Source: DAOSVX01 sp964440405 (GTDB lineage: Bacteria > Bacillota_I > Bacilli_A > RF39 > UBA660). Taken from it: a stretch of DNA of 12,760 bases. Below are positions 1-7,565 of this stretch, piece after piece (within the stretch, counting starts at the first letter, position 1; every line of letters begins with the position of its first letter). Both the position numbers and the translations under genes were made by a program. Location: assembly GCA_964440405.1 (NCBI GenBank), contig CAYTSB010000026.1, forward strand, positions 1 to 12,760, given 5' to 3'. The notes below the pieces were generated by a model. It made no database searches. It worked only from the letters and a program-made list of their open reading frames with translations, and was not told the origin of the DNA.

Positions 1-87
1 AATGCTGAATATTTAGAAGATTGTGGTTTAATTAGACTAAATTATGCCCCTCAAGTAGCTTTTAAAAGTTACAAAAAGGTAGTTTAA
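1..87 (+). CDS. 3' end of an unidentified gene (partial)
   Basis: Frame 1 is open from the window edge for 28 codons and ends in TAA at 85-87; the other two plus-strand frames hit stops within a few codons. The visible C-terminus contains LIRLNYAPQVAFKSYKKVV, a plausible basic protein tail. I do not recognise the family from so short a fragment. It lies 92 bp upstream of recU on the same strand. I see no strong terminator between them, only a run of eight T at 139-146 after a weak palindrome, so read-through into recU is possible. Confidence 0.55.
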   Translation, partial: NAEYLEDCGLIRLNYAPQVAFKSYKKVV

Positions 88-157
88 AAATTACTAATAA
101 TAGGTTTAATTTTGTATAGCCACTTCATCCAATCTAGATTTTTTTTCTTAATTATAG

Positions 158-175
158 TATAATTTTTTTAGGTGA
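158..175 (+). promoter_or_regulatory. Candidate recU-ponA promoter (-10) directly followed by the Shine-Dalgarno
   Basis: A perfect TATAAT lies at 158-163. The best -35 at 17-bp spacing is TAGATT (135-140), only 3 of 6 matches. Six T residues separate the -10 box from AGGTGA at 170-175, which is the Shine-Dalgarno for the ATG at 180. The usual +1 would fall at about 170, so the mRNA would begin at the Shine-Dalgarno itself. The same layout recurs before cca, ezrA, ymfF and dgt. Confidence 0.4.
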
Positions 176-179
176 TTAA

Positions 180-740
180 ATGTTTTATCCAAATAATCAA
201 AAAAAAGAATATAAAAGAAACATATCACACAAAAATCGAGGTATGGAGTTAGAAGGTATTATTAATACCACTAATCTATATTATTTAAATGAGAACATAG
301 CTGTCATTTATAAAAAACCAACCCCTATCGGATTAGTTAATGTTAGCTATCAAAATAATTCTAAAATTATTAATAAAGCTTATTTCAAAACTCCTTCAAC
401 TTTAGATTATAATGGTCTTTATAAAGGTAAATACATTGAATTTGATGCTAAGGAAACTTTAAATAAACTTTCTTTTCCTTTAGCTAATATTCATTCTCAT
501 CAGCTAGAACATATCAAAAAAATTATTGAACATCAGGGAATAGTATTCTTAATAATTAAAATGAATAATTTATATTATTATTTAAAAGGTGAAGATTTAA
601 TAGAATTTATTAAGACATCTAAAAGGAAATCTATTCCTTATCAATATATTCAAAATAAGTGTTATAATATAAAAGAAAGAATTAATCCTTCATTAGATTA
701 TTTAAAAATAATAGATTCTATTTATTTCAAGGAGGAATAA
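180..740 (+). CDS. recU: Holliday junction resolvase RecU
   Basis: RecU is the Firmicutes Holliday-junction resolvase that cuts four-way recombination intermediates and helps chromosome segregation. The 186 residues carry family signatures in order: NRGMELEGIIN near residue 19, YKKPTPI at 44-50, the STLDYNG block at 73-79, KETLNKLSFP at 91-100, and a C-terminal SIPY block near 151. Against the B. subtilis active site (D88, E101, K103 as I recall them) the equivalents are D76, D89 and K91; the catalytic Glu is Asp, while the neighbouring usual Asp is Glu (E87). Both fit a PD-(D/E)XK nuclease. The start is ATG at 180 with AGGTGA 4 nt upstream. The stop codon directly abuts the ponA ATG, the same pairing as in B. 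subtilis. Confidence 0.93.
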   Translation: MFYPNNQKKEYKRNISHKNRGMELEGIINTTNLYYLNENIAVIYKKPTPIGLVNVSYQNNSKIINKAYFKTPSTLDYNGLYKGKYIEFDAKETLNKLSFPLANIHSHQLEHIKKIIEHQGIVFLIIKMNNLYYYLKGEDLIEFIKTSKRKSIPYQYIQNKCYNIKERINPSLDYLKIIDSIYFKEE

Positions 741-3269
741 ATGAAAAATAAAAAAAATATTAAAAACATTAAGAAAAAAAAGAGCAAAAAAAATATTAAA
801 AATATTAAGAAAAAAATAAATGTTAAAGGCAAAATTAAGAATATTAAACTTAAAAAACCTAAAAAAAGTGATGTTCTAAATATCATTATGGGCTTTTTAA
901 TCGCTGTATTTGGGTTAAGTGTATTTTTTATTCTATTTGTAATCTTTACCGCACCTAGCTTTACTGCTGATAAATTATATAATAAAGAAGCAACAGTTAT
1001 CTATTATAAGGATGGTACTGAACTAGCTAAAATCGGTATGGAAAAAAGAGAATTAATAACTTATGCTGAATTACCGGAAGTTTTAGTTGATGCAATCATT
1101 GCCACTGAAGACTCAAGGTTTTTTCAACATAATGGGTTTGATATCGCCAGATTTACCAAAGCCTTTTTAGGACAAATAACTGGCAATTCTGGAGCTGGTG
1201 GTGGTTCTACTTTAACAATGCAAGTTGCAAAAAATGCCTATACTGACCCCAAAGCAGTTAGTGGCTTTAAAGGTATTGTTAGAAAAGCAACTGATATCTA
1301 TATTTCAATATTTAAATTAGAAAAAAGTTATACTAAAGAGCAAATAATTGAGTTCTATGTTAATGAACCGTGGTTAGGTAATAGTACTTATGGAGTTGAA
1401 CAGGCTTGCCAAACTTATTTTGGTAAAACTGTTTCTGATTTAACTTTAACTGAAGCAGCAATTATTGCTGGTATGTTTCAGGCTCCGGCTTCTTACAACC
1501 CATTTAACAATGCTGAATTAACTGCTGAAAGAAGAAATCAAGTTTTAAACTTGATGGTAAGACATGGTTATATCACCGAAGAAGAAGCTGATGAAGCTAA
1601 AGCAATCCCGGTTGAGTCATTAACTATTGCTCAAAAAAATTCAGCTATAAACCAAGGAGTTATTGACACAATAATTGAAGAAGTTGAAGCAAGAACTGGT
1701 TATGATGGCTATTATACTCCGCTGATAATTTATTCAACAATTGATAAATCAGTTCAGGATAAAGTTAATAAAGTTATGAGTGGTGAGAGTTTTACCTTTG
1801 TTAATAATGTTGTTCAGATGGGAATAGCAGTAACTGATTCAAAAGACGGCTCGGTTACAGCAGTCGGCGCTGGTAGAAATCAAGTTGGCGAAAGACAATA
1901 TAATTATGCTACTATGATTAAACGCCATCCTGGATCAACTGCTAAGCCATTCTTTGATTATGGACCTTTAATTGAATATAATAATGTTTCAACTTACACC
2001 CCATTCTTTGATGAAAAATACACCTATACTACCGGGGGCAGTGTTGTAAATGCTGATCGTAAATATTTAGGATTAATAACTATGCGTTATGCTTTAGCGC
2101 GAAGCAGAAATGTTCCGGCTTTACAGGCATTTCAGCAAGTTGATAATGCTAATATTATAGAATTTGTTCATAATGTTGGCATTGATTATGGCGATGTTTT
2201 ATACGAATCTGCTTCTATTGGTGGGTTTAACGGAATGAGTCCTTTATCAATGTCAGCGGCTTACGGTACATTTGCCAGAGGCGGTTATTATATTGAACCA
2301 TATTCCTATACTAAAATTATAGTTCGTGAAACTGATGAAGTTGTTGAATATAAATATACCAAATCTAAAGCAATGAGTTCTGAAACCGCTTATATGATTA
2401 CTTACATATTAGAAACTGCTCTTGATCTTGGAGCTTTAGGTTCAAATATAAGTGTCAGTGGTACTGACATTGCGACAAAAACTGGCACTTCTTCAATTGA
2501 TAAAGCAGCCACTCAAAAGGCTGGTATTCCATCCACAGCCATTATGGATAGCTGGTTTGATATTTATTCTCCCGACTATTCTATTTCAATGTGGTATGGC
2601 TATGGCTACCCTGCATTTAGTAAAGAATACTATTTAACGAGTACAGCAGCCGATAGAGTTAGAAATAAAATTGGTAAAATATTGGCTACGAGTATCCTTA
2701 AAAAGAACAGTAGATTTAAAAAACCAAGTAGCGTGGTAATGGTTGAGGTTGAAAAAGAAACCTTCCCTGCTCAGTTGGCCAGTGATTATACTCCATCTGA
2801 ATTAAGAACTAAGGAATTATTTAAAAGAGGAACTGAACCAGTTGAAACCTCAAAAAGATTTAGTACTTTAAATAATCCAACTAATATTAAAGCAGTATTT
2901 AATAACAATGCAATTAGCTTAACCTGGGATCCAATTGAAATACCTAGTGCTATTAATACTGTTTCCTTGCAAACCCATTTCAATACTTATTATAGTTCAT
3001 GGGCTAGTAAATATTATCAGGCCAGATTAACTTATAACACAAATTATATTGGTAATATTGGCTATCAAGTATATTTAAAGAATACAACTACTGGTGAACT
3101 TACTTCTTTAGGATTTACTACTAATAATTCCTATTCATACACTACTTCTTTAGTTAACAATAATTATACTTTTGTAGTTAAATCAAGTTACTCCATATTT
3201 AAAAAGAATATGAGTACTGGTCTAGAAATAACAGCTAATCCTTATGAATTAACCCTGAATATTCAGTAA
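741..3269 (+). CDS. ponA: Bifunctional class A penicillin-binding protein (PBP1 type)
   Basis: It polymerises lipid II into glycan strands (GT51 domain) and cross-links them (transpeptidase) on the outer face of the membrane. Of 842 residues, 1-42 form a cytoplasmic tail with 22 Lys; one membrane segment spans about 46-70. GT51 shows ATEDSRFF (E123), GGGSTLTMQ (153-161) and FYVNEPWLGN. The transpeptidase has STAK (S399 nucleophile, K402), SRN (455-457) and KTG (580-582). From about 712 to the end lies an FN3-like beta domain (aISLTWDP, YQVYLKN), also found at the C-terminus of B. subtilis PBP1. In GT51 motif 3 the usual RKxxE reads RKATD, placing D185 where the second conserved Glu is expected. 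AAGGAGG (729-735) lies 5 nt before the ATG, and spacing to recU is zero. EzrA, encoded nearby, is a known PBP1 partner in Bacillus. Confidence 0.95.
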   Translation: MKNKKNIKNIKKKKSKKNIKNIKKKINVKGKIKNIKLKKPKKSDVLNIIMGFLIAVFGLSVFFILFVIFTAPSFTADKLYNKEATVIYYKDGTELAKIGMEKRELITYAELPEVLVDAIIATEDSRFFQHNGFDIARFTKAFLGQITGNSGAGGGSTLTMQVAKNAYTDPKAVSGFKGIVRKATDIYISIFKLEKSYTKEQIIEFYVNEPWLGNSTYGVEQACQTYFGKTVSDLTLTEAAIIAGMFQAPASYNPFNNAELTAERRNQVLNLMVRHGYITEEEADEAKAIPVESLTIAQKNSAINQGVIDTIIEEVEARTGYDGYYTPLIIYSTIDKSVQDKVNKVMSGESFTFVNNVVQMGIAVTDSKDGSVTAVGAGRNQVGERQYNYATMIKRHPGSTAKPFFDYGPLIEYNNVSTYTPFFDEKYTYTTGGSVVNADRKYLGLITMRYALARSRNVPALQAFQQVDNANIIEFVHNVGIDYGDVLYESASIGGFNGMSPLSMSAAYGTFARGGYYIEPYSYTKIIVRETDEVVEYKYTKSKAMSSETAYMITYILETALDLGALGSNISVSGTDIATKTGTSSIDKAATQKAGIPSTAIMDSWFDIYSPDYSISMWYGYGYPAFSKEYYLTSTAADRVRNKIGKILATSILKKNSRFKKPSSVVMVEVEKETFPAQLASDYTPSELRTKELFKRGTEPVETSKRFSTLNNPTNIKAVFNNNAISLTWDPIEIPSAINTVSLQTHFNTYYSSWASKYYQARLTYNTNYIGNIGYQVYLKNTTTGELTSLGFTTNNSYSYTTSLVNNNYTFVVKSSYSIFKKNMSTGLEITANPYELTLNIQ
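751..816 (+). repeat. 36-bp tandem repeat encoding the Lys-rich PonA tail
   Basis: Positions 751-780 and 787-816 are the same 30 nt with one mismatch, offset by 36 bp, which is exactly 12 codons. They encode KKNIKNIKKKKS and KKNIKNIKKKIN. A degenerate third copy (KIKNIKLKKPKK) follows. Because the period is a multiple of three, loss or gain of a unit keeps the frame, while the A7-A8 runs inside could slip out of frame. Confidence 0.85.
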
Positions 3270-3273
3270 TAAA

Positions 3274-3298
3274 AAAAGCAATCAATTTGATTGCTTTT
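3274..3298. terminator. Bidirectional terminator between ponA and nth
   Basis: A perfect 11-bp stem, AAAAGCAATCA (3274-3284) and TGATTGCTTTT (3288-3298), encloses a 3-nt ATT loop. It starts 4 nt after the ponA stop and ends 3 nt before the nth stop. T runs follow the stem on one strand and A runs precede it, so it can end transcription from both convergent operons. Confidence 0.85.
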
Positions 3299-3301
3299 AA
3301 T

Positions 3302-3913
3302 TTATTTAAATTTAACACAGTGTTTTTTTAACTGACAAATATCACATAAAGGCTTTTTACTTTTACAAATATATCTACCAAATAAAACTAGTTGATCGTT
3401 TACTCTATTCCAATCTTTTTTAGGAAAAAACTTAGTTAATTTAGCTTCTATTTTATTAACATCATCATCTAGAGAAACTAATCCCAATAACTTAGAACAT
3501 CTAGTCACATGAGTATCAACAGCCATTGTTGGTTCATTATATAAATTAGCCAAGACAACATTGCAGGTTTTTCGACCAACTCCGGGCAGTGACTCAATAA
3601 AATCGCGGTTGTTAGGAACCACTCCCTCATAATTTTTAAGGAGTGAAGATGCCACCTCTTTTATATAAAAAGATTTGCGGCGATAAGTTCCAACTGGTCT
3701 AATAATCATTTCAATATCTTTTATTTCTGCTTTACTTAGACTTTTTAAATCATATTTATTAAATAAAATTTCGGTTACCTGGTTAACTCTTTTATCAGTT
3801 GACTGGGCACTTAAAATGGTTGCAATTAAAAGTTCATAGTCTTTACGATAATTAAGTTCACAAACAGGATTAGGAAACATTTCATTCAAGCCATTAATAA
3901 TACTATTTTTCAT
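3302..3913 (-). CDS. nth: Endonuclease III (DNA glycosylase/AP lyase)
   Basis: It removes oxidised pyrimidines and cleaves the abasic site in base-excision repair. The 203 residues contain LLIATILSAQSTD (28-40), the helix-hairpin-helix SLPGVGRKTCNVV (108-120) with catalytic K115, and VDTHV with D133. The 4Fe-4S loop has C183, C190, C193 and C199 in C-x6-C-x2-C-x5-C spacing. The frame stays open to an upstream ATG at 3955, but that adds 14 residues not typical of the family and has no Shine-Dalgarno. I chose the ATG at 3911-3913, with a weak GGAAG just before it, matching known N-termini (MFPNP.CEL). It overlaps the dnaD end by 11 nt, so translational coupling is likely. The usual RKTA reads RKTC (C117). 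Confidence 0.93.
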   Translation of the reverse strand: MKNSIINGLNEMFPNPVCELNYRKDYELLIATILSAQSTDKRVNQVTEILFNKYDLKSLSKAEIKDIEMIIRPVGTYRRKSFYIKEVASSLLKNYEGVVPNNRDFIESLPGVGRKTCNVVLANLYNEPTMAVDTHVTRCSKLLGLVSLDDDVNKIEAKLTKFFPKKDWNRVNDQLVLFGRYICKSKKPLCDICQLKKHCVKFK

Positions 3914-4538
3914 CTTCCAACCAATTATAATCAAAATACTCAACCTTTTGATCATCTTTTTTTGTTAAATAAGTTTTAACATCATTCATATTTTTAAAAC
4001 CTTTTTTACCCCATTCATAAATTATCTTATCAATATATCTGAGATTACTAACTCCATTATAAGTTGCTTCTTTTAATGCGCCGATTATTAATTCCTCACT
4101 TATATTATTATTTAACCAGGCATTAATTATTTCATATTCCATCGGTGATAAAGTTCTCCCAAATTCTTTTTCAAAAACTTCAAAAATATTACTCTTGGTA
4201 CCCAGTTTTTCTTCTTCTAAAACAATTTCCTGGAGTTTCATATTTAACAATTCCAAAGAGATTAATTCTTTCATCTTACCTGATTCATTCTTCTTGGTTT
4301 CAATTTTAAGTAGTTTTTTTGTTACTAAAGAATTAAAAGTAGTTAAACATTCTTCTTCAGTTAATCCTAAGATTTTTTTAATTAAATCCAGGTTTAATTC
4401 TTCATTATAATGATTAATAAAATAGATTAACAAAATTATTTCATCGCTACTTAGTTTTTCTTTTCTAAATAGTTTTAAATAAAATGAAGAGATATTAAAA
4501 CTCTTAGCATTCAAATATTTTAAAAGTTCACTATTCAT
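3903..4538 (-). CDS. dnaD: DNA replication initiation protein DnaD
   Basis: DnaD takes part in primosome assembly with DnaA, DnaB and DnaI at origins and stalled forks of low-GC Gram-positives. The 211 residues have an N-terminal winged-helix-like region (about 1-100) and a C-terminal DnaB/DnaD domain (about 118-190) with FEKEFGRTLSPMEYEIINAW (122-141) and the signature YIDKIIYEW (168-176, YxxxIxxxW). The tail DYNWLEDEK resembles the C-terminal YNWLE motif of this family. The ATG at 4536-4538 overlaps the cca stop by 8 nt, and the gene overlaps nth at its 3' end. The dnaD-nth pairing is the same as in Bacillus. It ends in TAG. Confidence 0.92.
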   Translation of the reverse strand: MNSELLKYLNAKSFNISSFYLKLFRKEKLSSDEIILLIYFINHYNEELNLDLIKKILGLTEEECLTTFNSLVTKKLLKIETKKNESGKMKELISLELLNMKLQEIVLEEEKLGTKSNIFEVFEKEFGRTLSPMEYEIINAWLNNNISEELIIGALKEATYNGVSNLRYIDKIIYEWGKKGFKNMNDVKTYLTKKDDQKVEYFDYNWLEDEK

Positions 4539-5622
4539 TTCTATACCTACTTTCTAAATATTTAATTACGACATGTTTATTATTGGCTAAATTATGATTT
4601 AAAATCTGATTTTTTAAATCCTCCATAATATCTTTAATTATTTTAGAAGGTTCAATGTTTAAAATATCAATTATTTCTTTAGTAGTAATAGTTATATCCT
4701 TATATTCATAAATCGGCATGTTTTTATAAATTCTATTAATTTCTTTCTTACTCACTTTTAAGATAGATCCTGCTACTAAAGCAATATATAAATCATATTT
4801 AAATAAAATATTTCTATCTATCTTACCATATTTAACAATTTCTCTTATCTTATTAATATTATTCATTTCCACTTTAGTAAAAGCATATTTAGGTGATGCT
4901 TTAAGTTGAGCCCAGATCCCTAGGATATCATCAACTTTAACAAAGTTATCGTAATCAATTTCTAAGACCGATAATAAATCTAAATGTTTTAAATATTCTA
5001 ATCCTTTGACTAAATTATCAGAAATGAAAATTAATTCCAGCTCATTTCTTTTTCTTTGATAAGATAAGGCTTTAATATCTTCTTTATGATTAATAATATA
5101 CTTTAAAGCATCCTCTTCAATGCTAAAACCTAAAGTAATAGCAAATCTAATTGCTCTTAGCATTCTTAAGGGATCTTCTTTAAATTTAGTTTCTATATCT
5201 CCTATTACTTTAATCTTTTTATTTAAAATATCCTCTTTACCATTAAGTAAATCAATTATTTCACCATTTTTATTCATACATAAACTGTTAATTGTAAAGT
5301 CTCTGCGATTAATATCAACTAGTAAATTATTAACATATTTTATTTCCGTAGGACGACGATCTAAATATTTATATTCTTCACGATAAGTTGTAATATCAAA
5401 ATTATACTTTTCAGTATGAATCCGATAAGAACCATAACCCATATCACTACATTTACCAATACTAAACATCTTATTTAAATCTTTTAATAAAGCATTAGTT
5501 GCAATATCAACATCAGTAGTTTTAATACCTAAGATTTTATCACGAACATAGCCTCCAACGATGTAGGCTTCAAATCCATTGTCTTCAATTGTTCTTAATA
5601 CTTTCTTAATAATTGTATCCAT
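4531..5622 (-). CDS. cca: CCA tRNA nucleotidyltransferase (class II)
   Basis: It adds or repairs the 3' CCA of tRNAs without a template. The 363 residues show the nucleotidyltransferase GG motif YIVGGYVRDKILG (20-32), the metal-binding DVD (D37, D39), RRDFTINSL (106-114), and EDPLRMLRAIRF (149-160), whose E-D..R residues select CTP and ATP. A helical neck and body follow, ending in LESRYRNE. The length is slightly short of typical Bacillus enzymes (about 400), mainly at the C-terminal tail domain. Its ATG has GAGGTG (5633-5628) 5 nt upstream. It is the first gene of the cca-dnaD-nth operon. A poly(A) polymerase is the main alternative; operon position and motif match favour Cca. Confidence 0.9.
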   Translation of the reverse strand: MDTIIKKVLRTIEDNGFEAYIVGGYVRDKILGIKTTDVDIATNALLKDLNKMFSIGKCSDMGYGSYRIHTEKYNFDITTYREEYKYLDRRPTEIKYVNNLLVDINRRDFTINSLCMNKNGEIIDLLNGKEDILNKKIKVIGDIETKFKEDPLRMLRAIRFAITLGFSIEEDALKYIINHKEDIKALSYQRKRNELELIFISDNLVKGLEYLKHLDLLSVLEIDYDNFVKVDDILGIWAQLKASPKYAFTKVEMNNINKIREIVKYGKIDRNILFKYDLYIALVAGSILKVSKKEINRIYKNMPIYEYKDITITTKEIIDILNIEPSKIIKDIMEDLKNQILNHNLANNKHVVIKYLESRYRNE

Positions 5623-5627
5623 GCTCC

Positions 5628-5646
5628 CACCTCTTTAATTATATCA
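5628..5646 (-). promoter_or_regulatory. Candidate extended -10 promoter of cca-dnaD-nth, touching the Shine-Dalgarno
   Basis: On the minus strand TGATATAAT (5646-5638) is a textbook extended -10 element. AGGTG of the Shine-Dalgarno begins 5 nt later, so the predicted transcript starts at or just inside the ribosome site, about 10 nt before the ATG. No good -35 is visible; that position lies in the upstream ezrA terminator. Confidence 0.5.
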
Positions 5647-5647
5647 T

Positions 5648-5681
5648 AAAAAAACTACTATTTTATATAAAAATAATAGTA
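5648..5681 (-). terminator. ezrA terminator
   Basis: TACTATTTT (5656-5664) pairs with AAAATAATAGTA (5670-5681) with a single bulged T at 5674. On the minus strand the hairpin is followed by seven T (5654-5648). The stem is AT-rich and so probably moderate in strength; some read-through into cca is possible. Confidence 0.6.
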
Positions 5682-5724
5682 AAATATTAAGGTTCTGCTA
5701 TCCAAGTTAAAGTACCTGGGTAGT

Positions 5725-7440
5725 TTATTTTTGATAGGCCTCTAATAACCTTTTATACACTCCGGGTTCTACTATACTAATAGCATTAATCGCATTTTCT
5801 AAAGCATTTTTAAAATTTCCTTTATAAAATAAATTTTCTGCTTTAATGAGTCCTAAAGAAATGTCTTTACTGGTTGGACGGTATCTATTACCATAAATAA
5901 TAGCCATCTCCGCCATCCACGCTGTTTTAACTGTTTCTTTAGTTGTATTATATAGTTTTAAAACTAAATCTCTAGCCGTATCTACTCTAATATTTAAAGT
6001 ATTGACATTAATTGGCTTTTTATCCAATTCCTTAACTATTTCTTTAATTGCTTCATTAGCTTCAGCTAGTTCTACGAAGTAACTTCTTGGTACTACTGGT
6101 AATTTATAGCTTTTAATTTTTTCTTTAGCCTCTTTTAAGATTGTTTTAATTTCATCTAGCTGCTCTCTTGCCCTTAATTCATCTTCTTTGAGACTACCTA
6201 GATTACGAAGAGCCACTTCTAATCTTTCTTCTATTTTGCTAATTCTGATGTTAATTAATTCCATTTCTTTATTCAGTTTAGAATAAGCAAAAGTTTTATT
6301 GCGATGAGCTGTAATAATAACTTCAAAATCTTTATTAATGCTTTTTAAATCATCATTAATGGCATCAATTACAACCACATCATTATTAGTTAAATCATAA
6401 CTGTATTTAATGTCTTCCATTTTTGTATATAAATTTTTTGCTATTTTAGTTAAACGACTTAGTTTAATTGTCAAAGTTCTAGCAAAATCTTCAAACATCT
6501 TCTTAGATATTTTTTCTTTATCAAAATCATTATATAATGAATCAAAATAATCAAGCATTGTCTTAAGTTCAAATATTGAATCCTCAACATTTAAAACATT
6601 AAGTCTTGATAAAACATCAGTTAATTTTTTTTCAGTTTCAGTAATATTATACTCAATATTTAAATAATCTAAAATATAACTGTCTTTAGTCATTTTTTTA
6701 TAAATATTGGTAATATCTTCCATTTTCTTAGGAATAATACTTTTACTCATCATAATAATTGTTGGGGCTTCTTCAATAATAATTTTTAGATTACCTATGG
6801 TGTCTTTCATTGCTTTTACGATCTTACCTACTTCAGTATAAGAATTATTATCCATAGCTACTTCAAAGGCACTAAATAATTTATCAATATTTTCAATTTG
6901 AAGTTCAATCGGCTGATTAACTTCTTTATATTCATCATAGTTTTGACGATATTTACTAAGAGTTTCACGATATTCTGTTTTTAATTTTGTTACTATTTCT
7001 CGATTTTTTTCTTCACTTAAAGTTATCTCTCTAATTTCATCAAGTAAAAATCGAGCACGCATTTTAACATAGTAGATTTCCAGTTCAATTGTCGCCATTT
7101 TATTTTCGATTTCTGGGGCTTTCTTAAAAGTAATAAAATCATCTAACTCTAATAAAGCATCAGTAATATGAGGAACTTCTTGATCTTTTATCTCCTTAAA
7201 ACGAAATTTCCAATCCTCAAACATTAATTTTAAAGCATCGTTGTTAATTAAACTCTCTACTTTATTTAATTCTGATAAGATGGAAGCCGAAATAATTAAA
7301 TTTTTATTTCTTTCTAGTTCATTTAACTGATCATTGTATTTTTTTTTCTTTTTACTACCGGATAAAACAAACAGTAAAATTACTGCTATTATAAATACTA
7401 CGACAAAACTAATAATAACTAAAGTAATTGTACCATTCAT
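5725..7440 (-). CDS. ezrA: Septation ring formation regulator EzrA
   Basis: EzrA is a membrane-anchored, spectrin-like negative regulator of FtsZ ring assembly that also recruits PBP1 to the septum in Bacillus and related cocci. The 571 residues (about 562 in B. subtilis) start with one membrane helix (about 5-26), then SGSKKKKK as a positive-inside anchor, then a long coiled-coil cytoplasmic body. The C-terminal region carries YGNRYRPT (516-523), AENLFYKG and SIVEPG (546-551), typical of the family. The conserved patch that reads QYGNRYR in B. subtilis reads IYGNRYR here (I515). The ATG has AGGAGG 8 nt upstream. The gene is monocistronic, divergent from the unknown gene at 7566 and followed by its own terminator. 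Confidence 0.92.
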   Translation of the reverse strand: MNGTITLVIISFVVVFIIAVILLFVLSGSKKKKKYNDQLNELERNKNLIISASILSELNKVESLINNDALKLMFEDWKFRFKEIKDQEVPHITDALLELDDFITFKKAPEIENKMATIELEIYYVKMRARFLLDEIREITLSEEKNREIVTKLKTEYRETLSKYRQNYDEYKEVNQPIELQIENIDKLFSAFEVAMDNNSYTEVGKIVKAMKDTIGNLKIIIEEAPTIIMMSKSIIPKKMEDITNIYKKMTKDSYILDYLNIEYNITETEKKLTDVLSRLNVLNVEDSIFELKTMLDYFDSLYNDFDKEKISKKMFEDFARTLTIKLSRLTKIAKNLYTKMEDIKYSYDLTNNDVVVIDAINDDLKSINKDFEVIITAHRNKTFAYSKLNKEMELINIRISKIEERLEVALRNLGSLKEDELRAREQLDEIKTILKEAKEKIKSYKLPVVPRSYFVELAEANEAIKEIVKELDKKPINVNTLNIRVDTARDLVLKLYNTTKETVKTAWMAEMAIIYGNRYRPTSKDISLGLIKAENLFYKGNFKNALENAINAISIVEPGVYKRLLEAYQK

Positions 7441-7448
7441 AATGACTG

Positions 7449-7471
7449 CCTCCTACTATTTAATTGTACCA
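7449..7471 (-). promoter_or_regulatory. Candidate ezrA promoter (extended -10) next to the Shine-Dalgarno
   Basis: The minus strand reads TGGTACAAT (7471-7463), an extended -10 element. After 8 nt comes AGGAGG (7454-7449), the Shine-Dalgarno of ezrA. No convincing -35 is seen at 17 bp. The predicted start lies at the edge of the ribosome site. Confidence 0.5.
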
Positions 7472-7511
7472 TATAATTTAAATATTAAAAAGGATAAAAT
7501 TAAGATAATAA

Positions 7512-7558
7512 TTGACTTTTAATTAAAATCAGATATAATAAAAATTAATTTTAGGAGG
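7512..7558 (+). promoter_or_regulatory. Sigma-A promoter and ribosome site of the 173-residue gene
   Basis: TTGACT (7512-7517), a 16-bp spacer and TATAAT (7534-7539) form a near-consensus promoter. The predicted start near 7546 gives a 5' leader of about 20 nt with AGGAGG at 7553-7558, 7 nt before the ATG. It is back to back with the ezrA promoter, about 45 bp between the two -35/-10 regions. Confidence 0.8.
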
Positions 7559-7565
7559 GATAATA

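Noticed and set aside
2452..2983. Short open frames inside ponA on both strands (61 and 65 residues)
   Set aside because: They lie fully within the strongly supported ponA frame, have no ribosome site and encode no recognisable protein.
3914..3955. Upstream ATG extending nth by 14 residues
   Set aside because: There is no Shine-Dalgarno, the extra residues do not match the family, and the ATG at 3913 gives the usual N-terminus.
4195..5386. Plus-strand open frames of 71 and 88 residues over dnaD and cca
   Set aside because: They are antisense shadows of well-supported minus-strand genes, and no promoter or Shine-Dalgarno was seen.
7334..7522. Plus-strand 62-residue frame over the ezrA start
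   Set aside because: It is antisense to the ezrA membrane segment, so its hydrophobic content is a reflection of that; no ribosome site is present.
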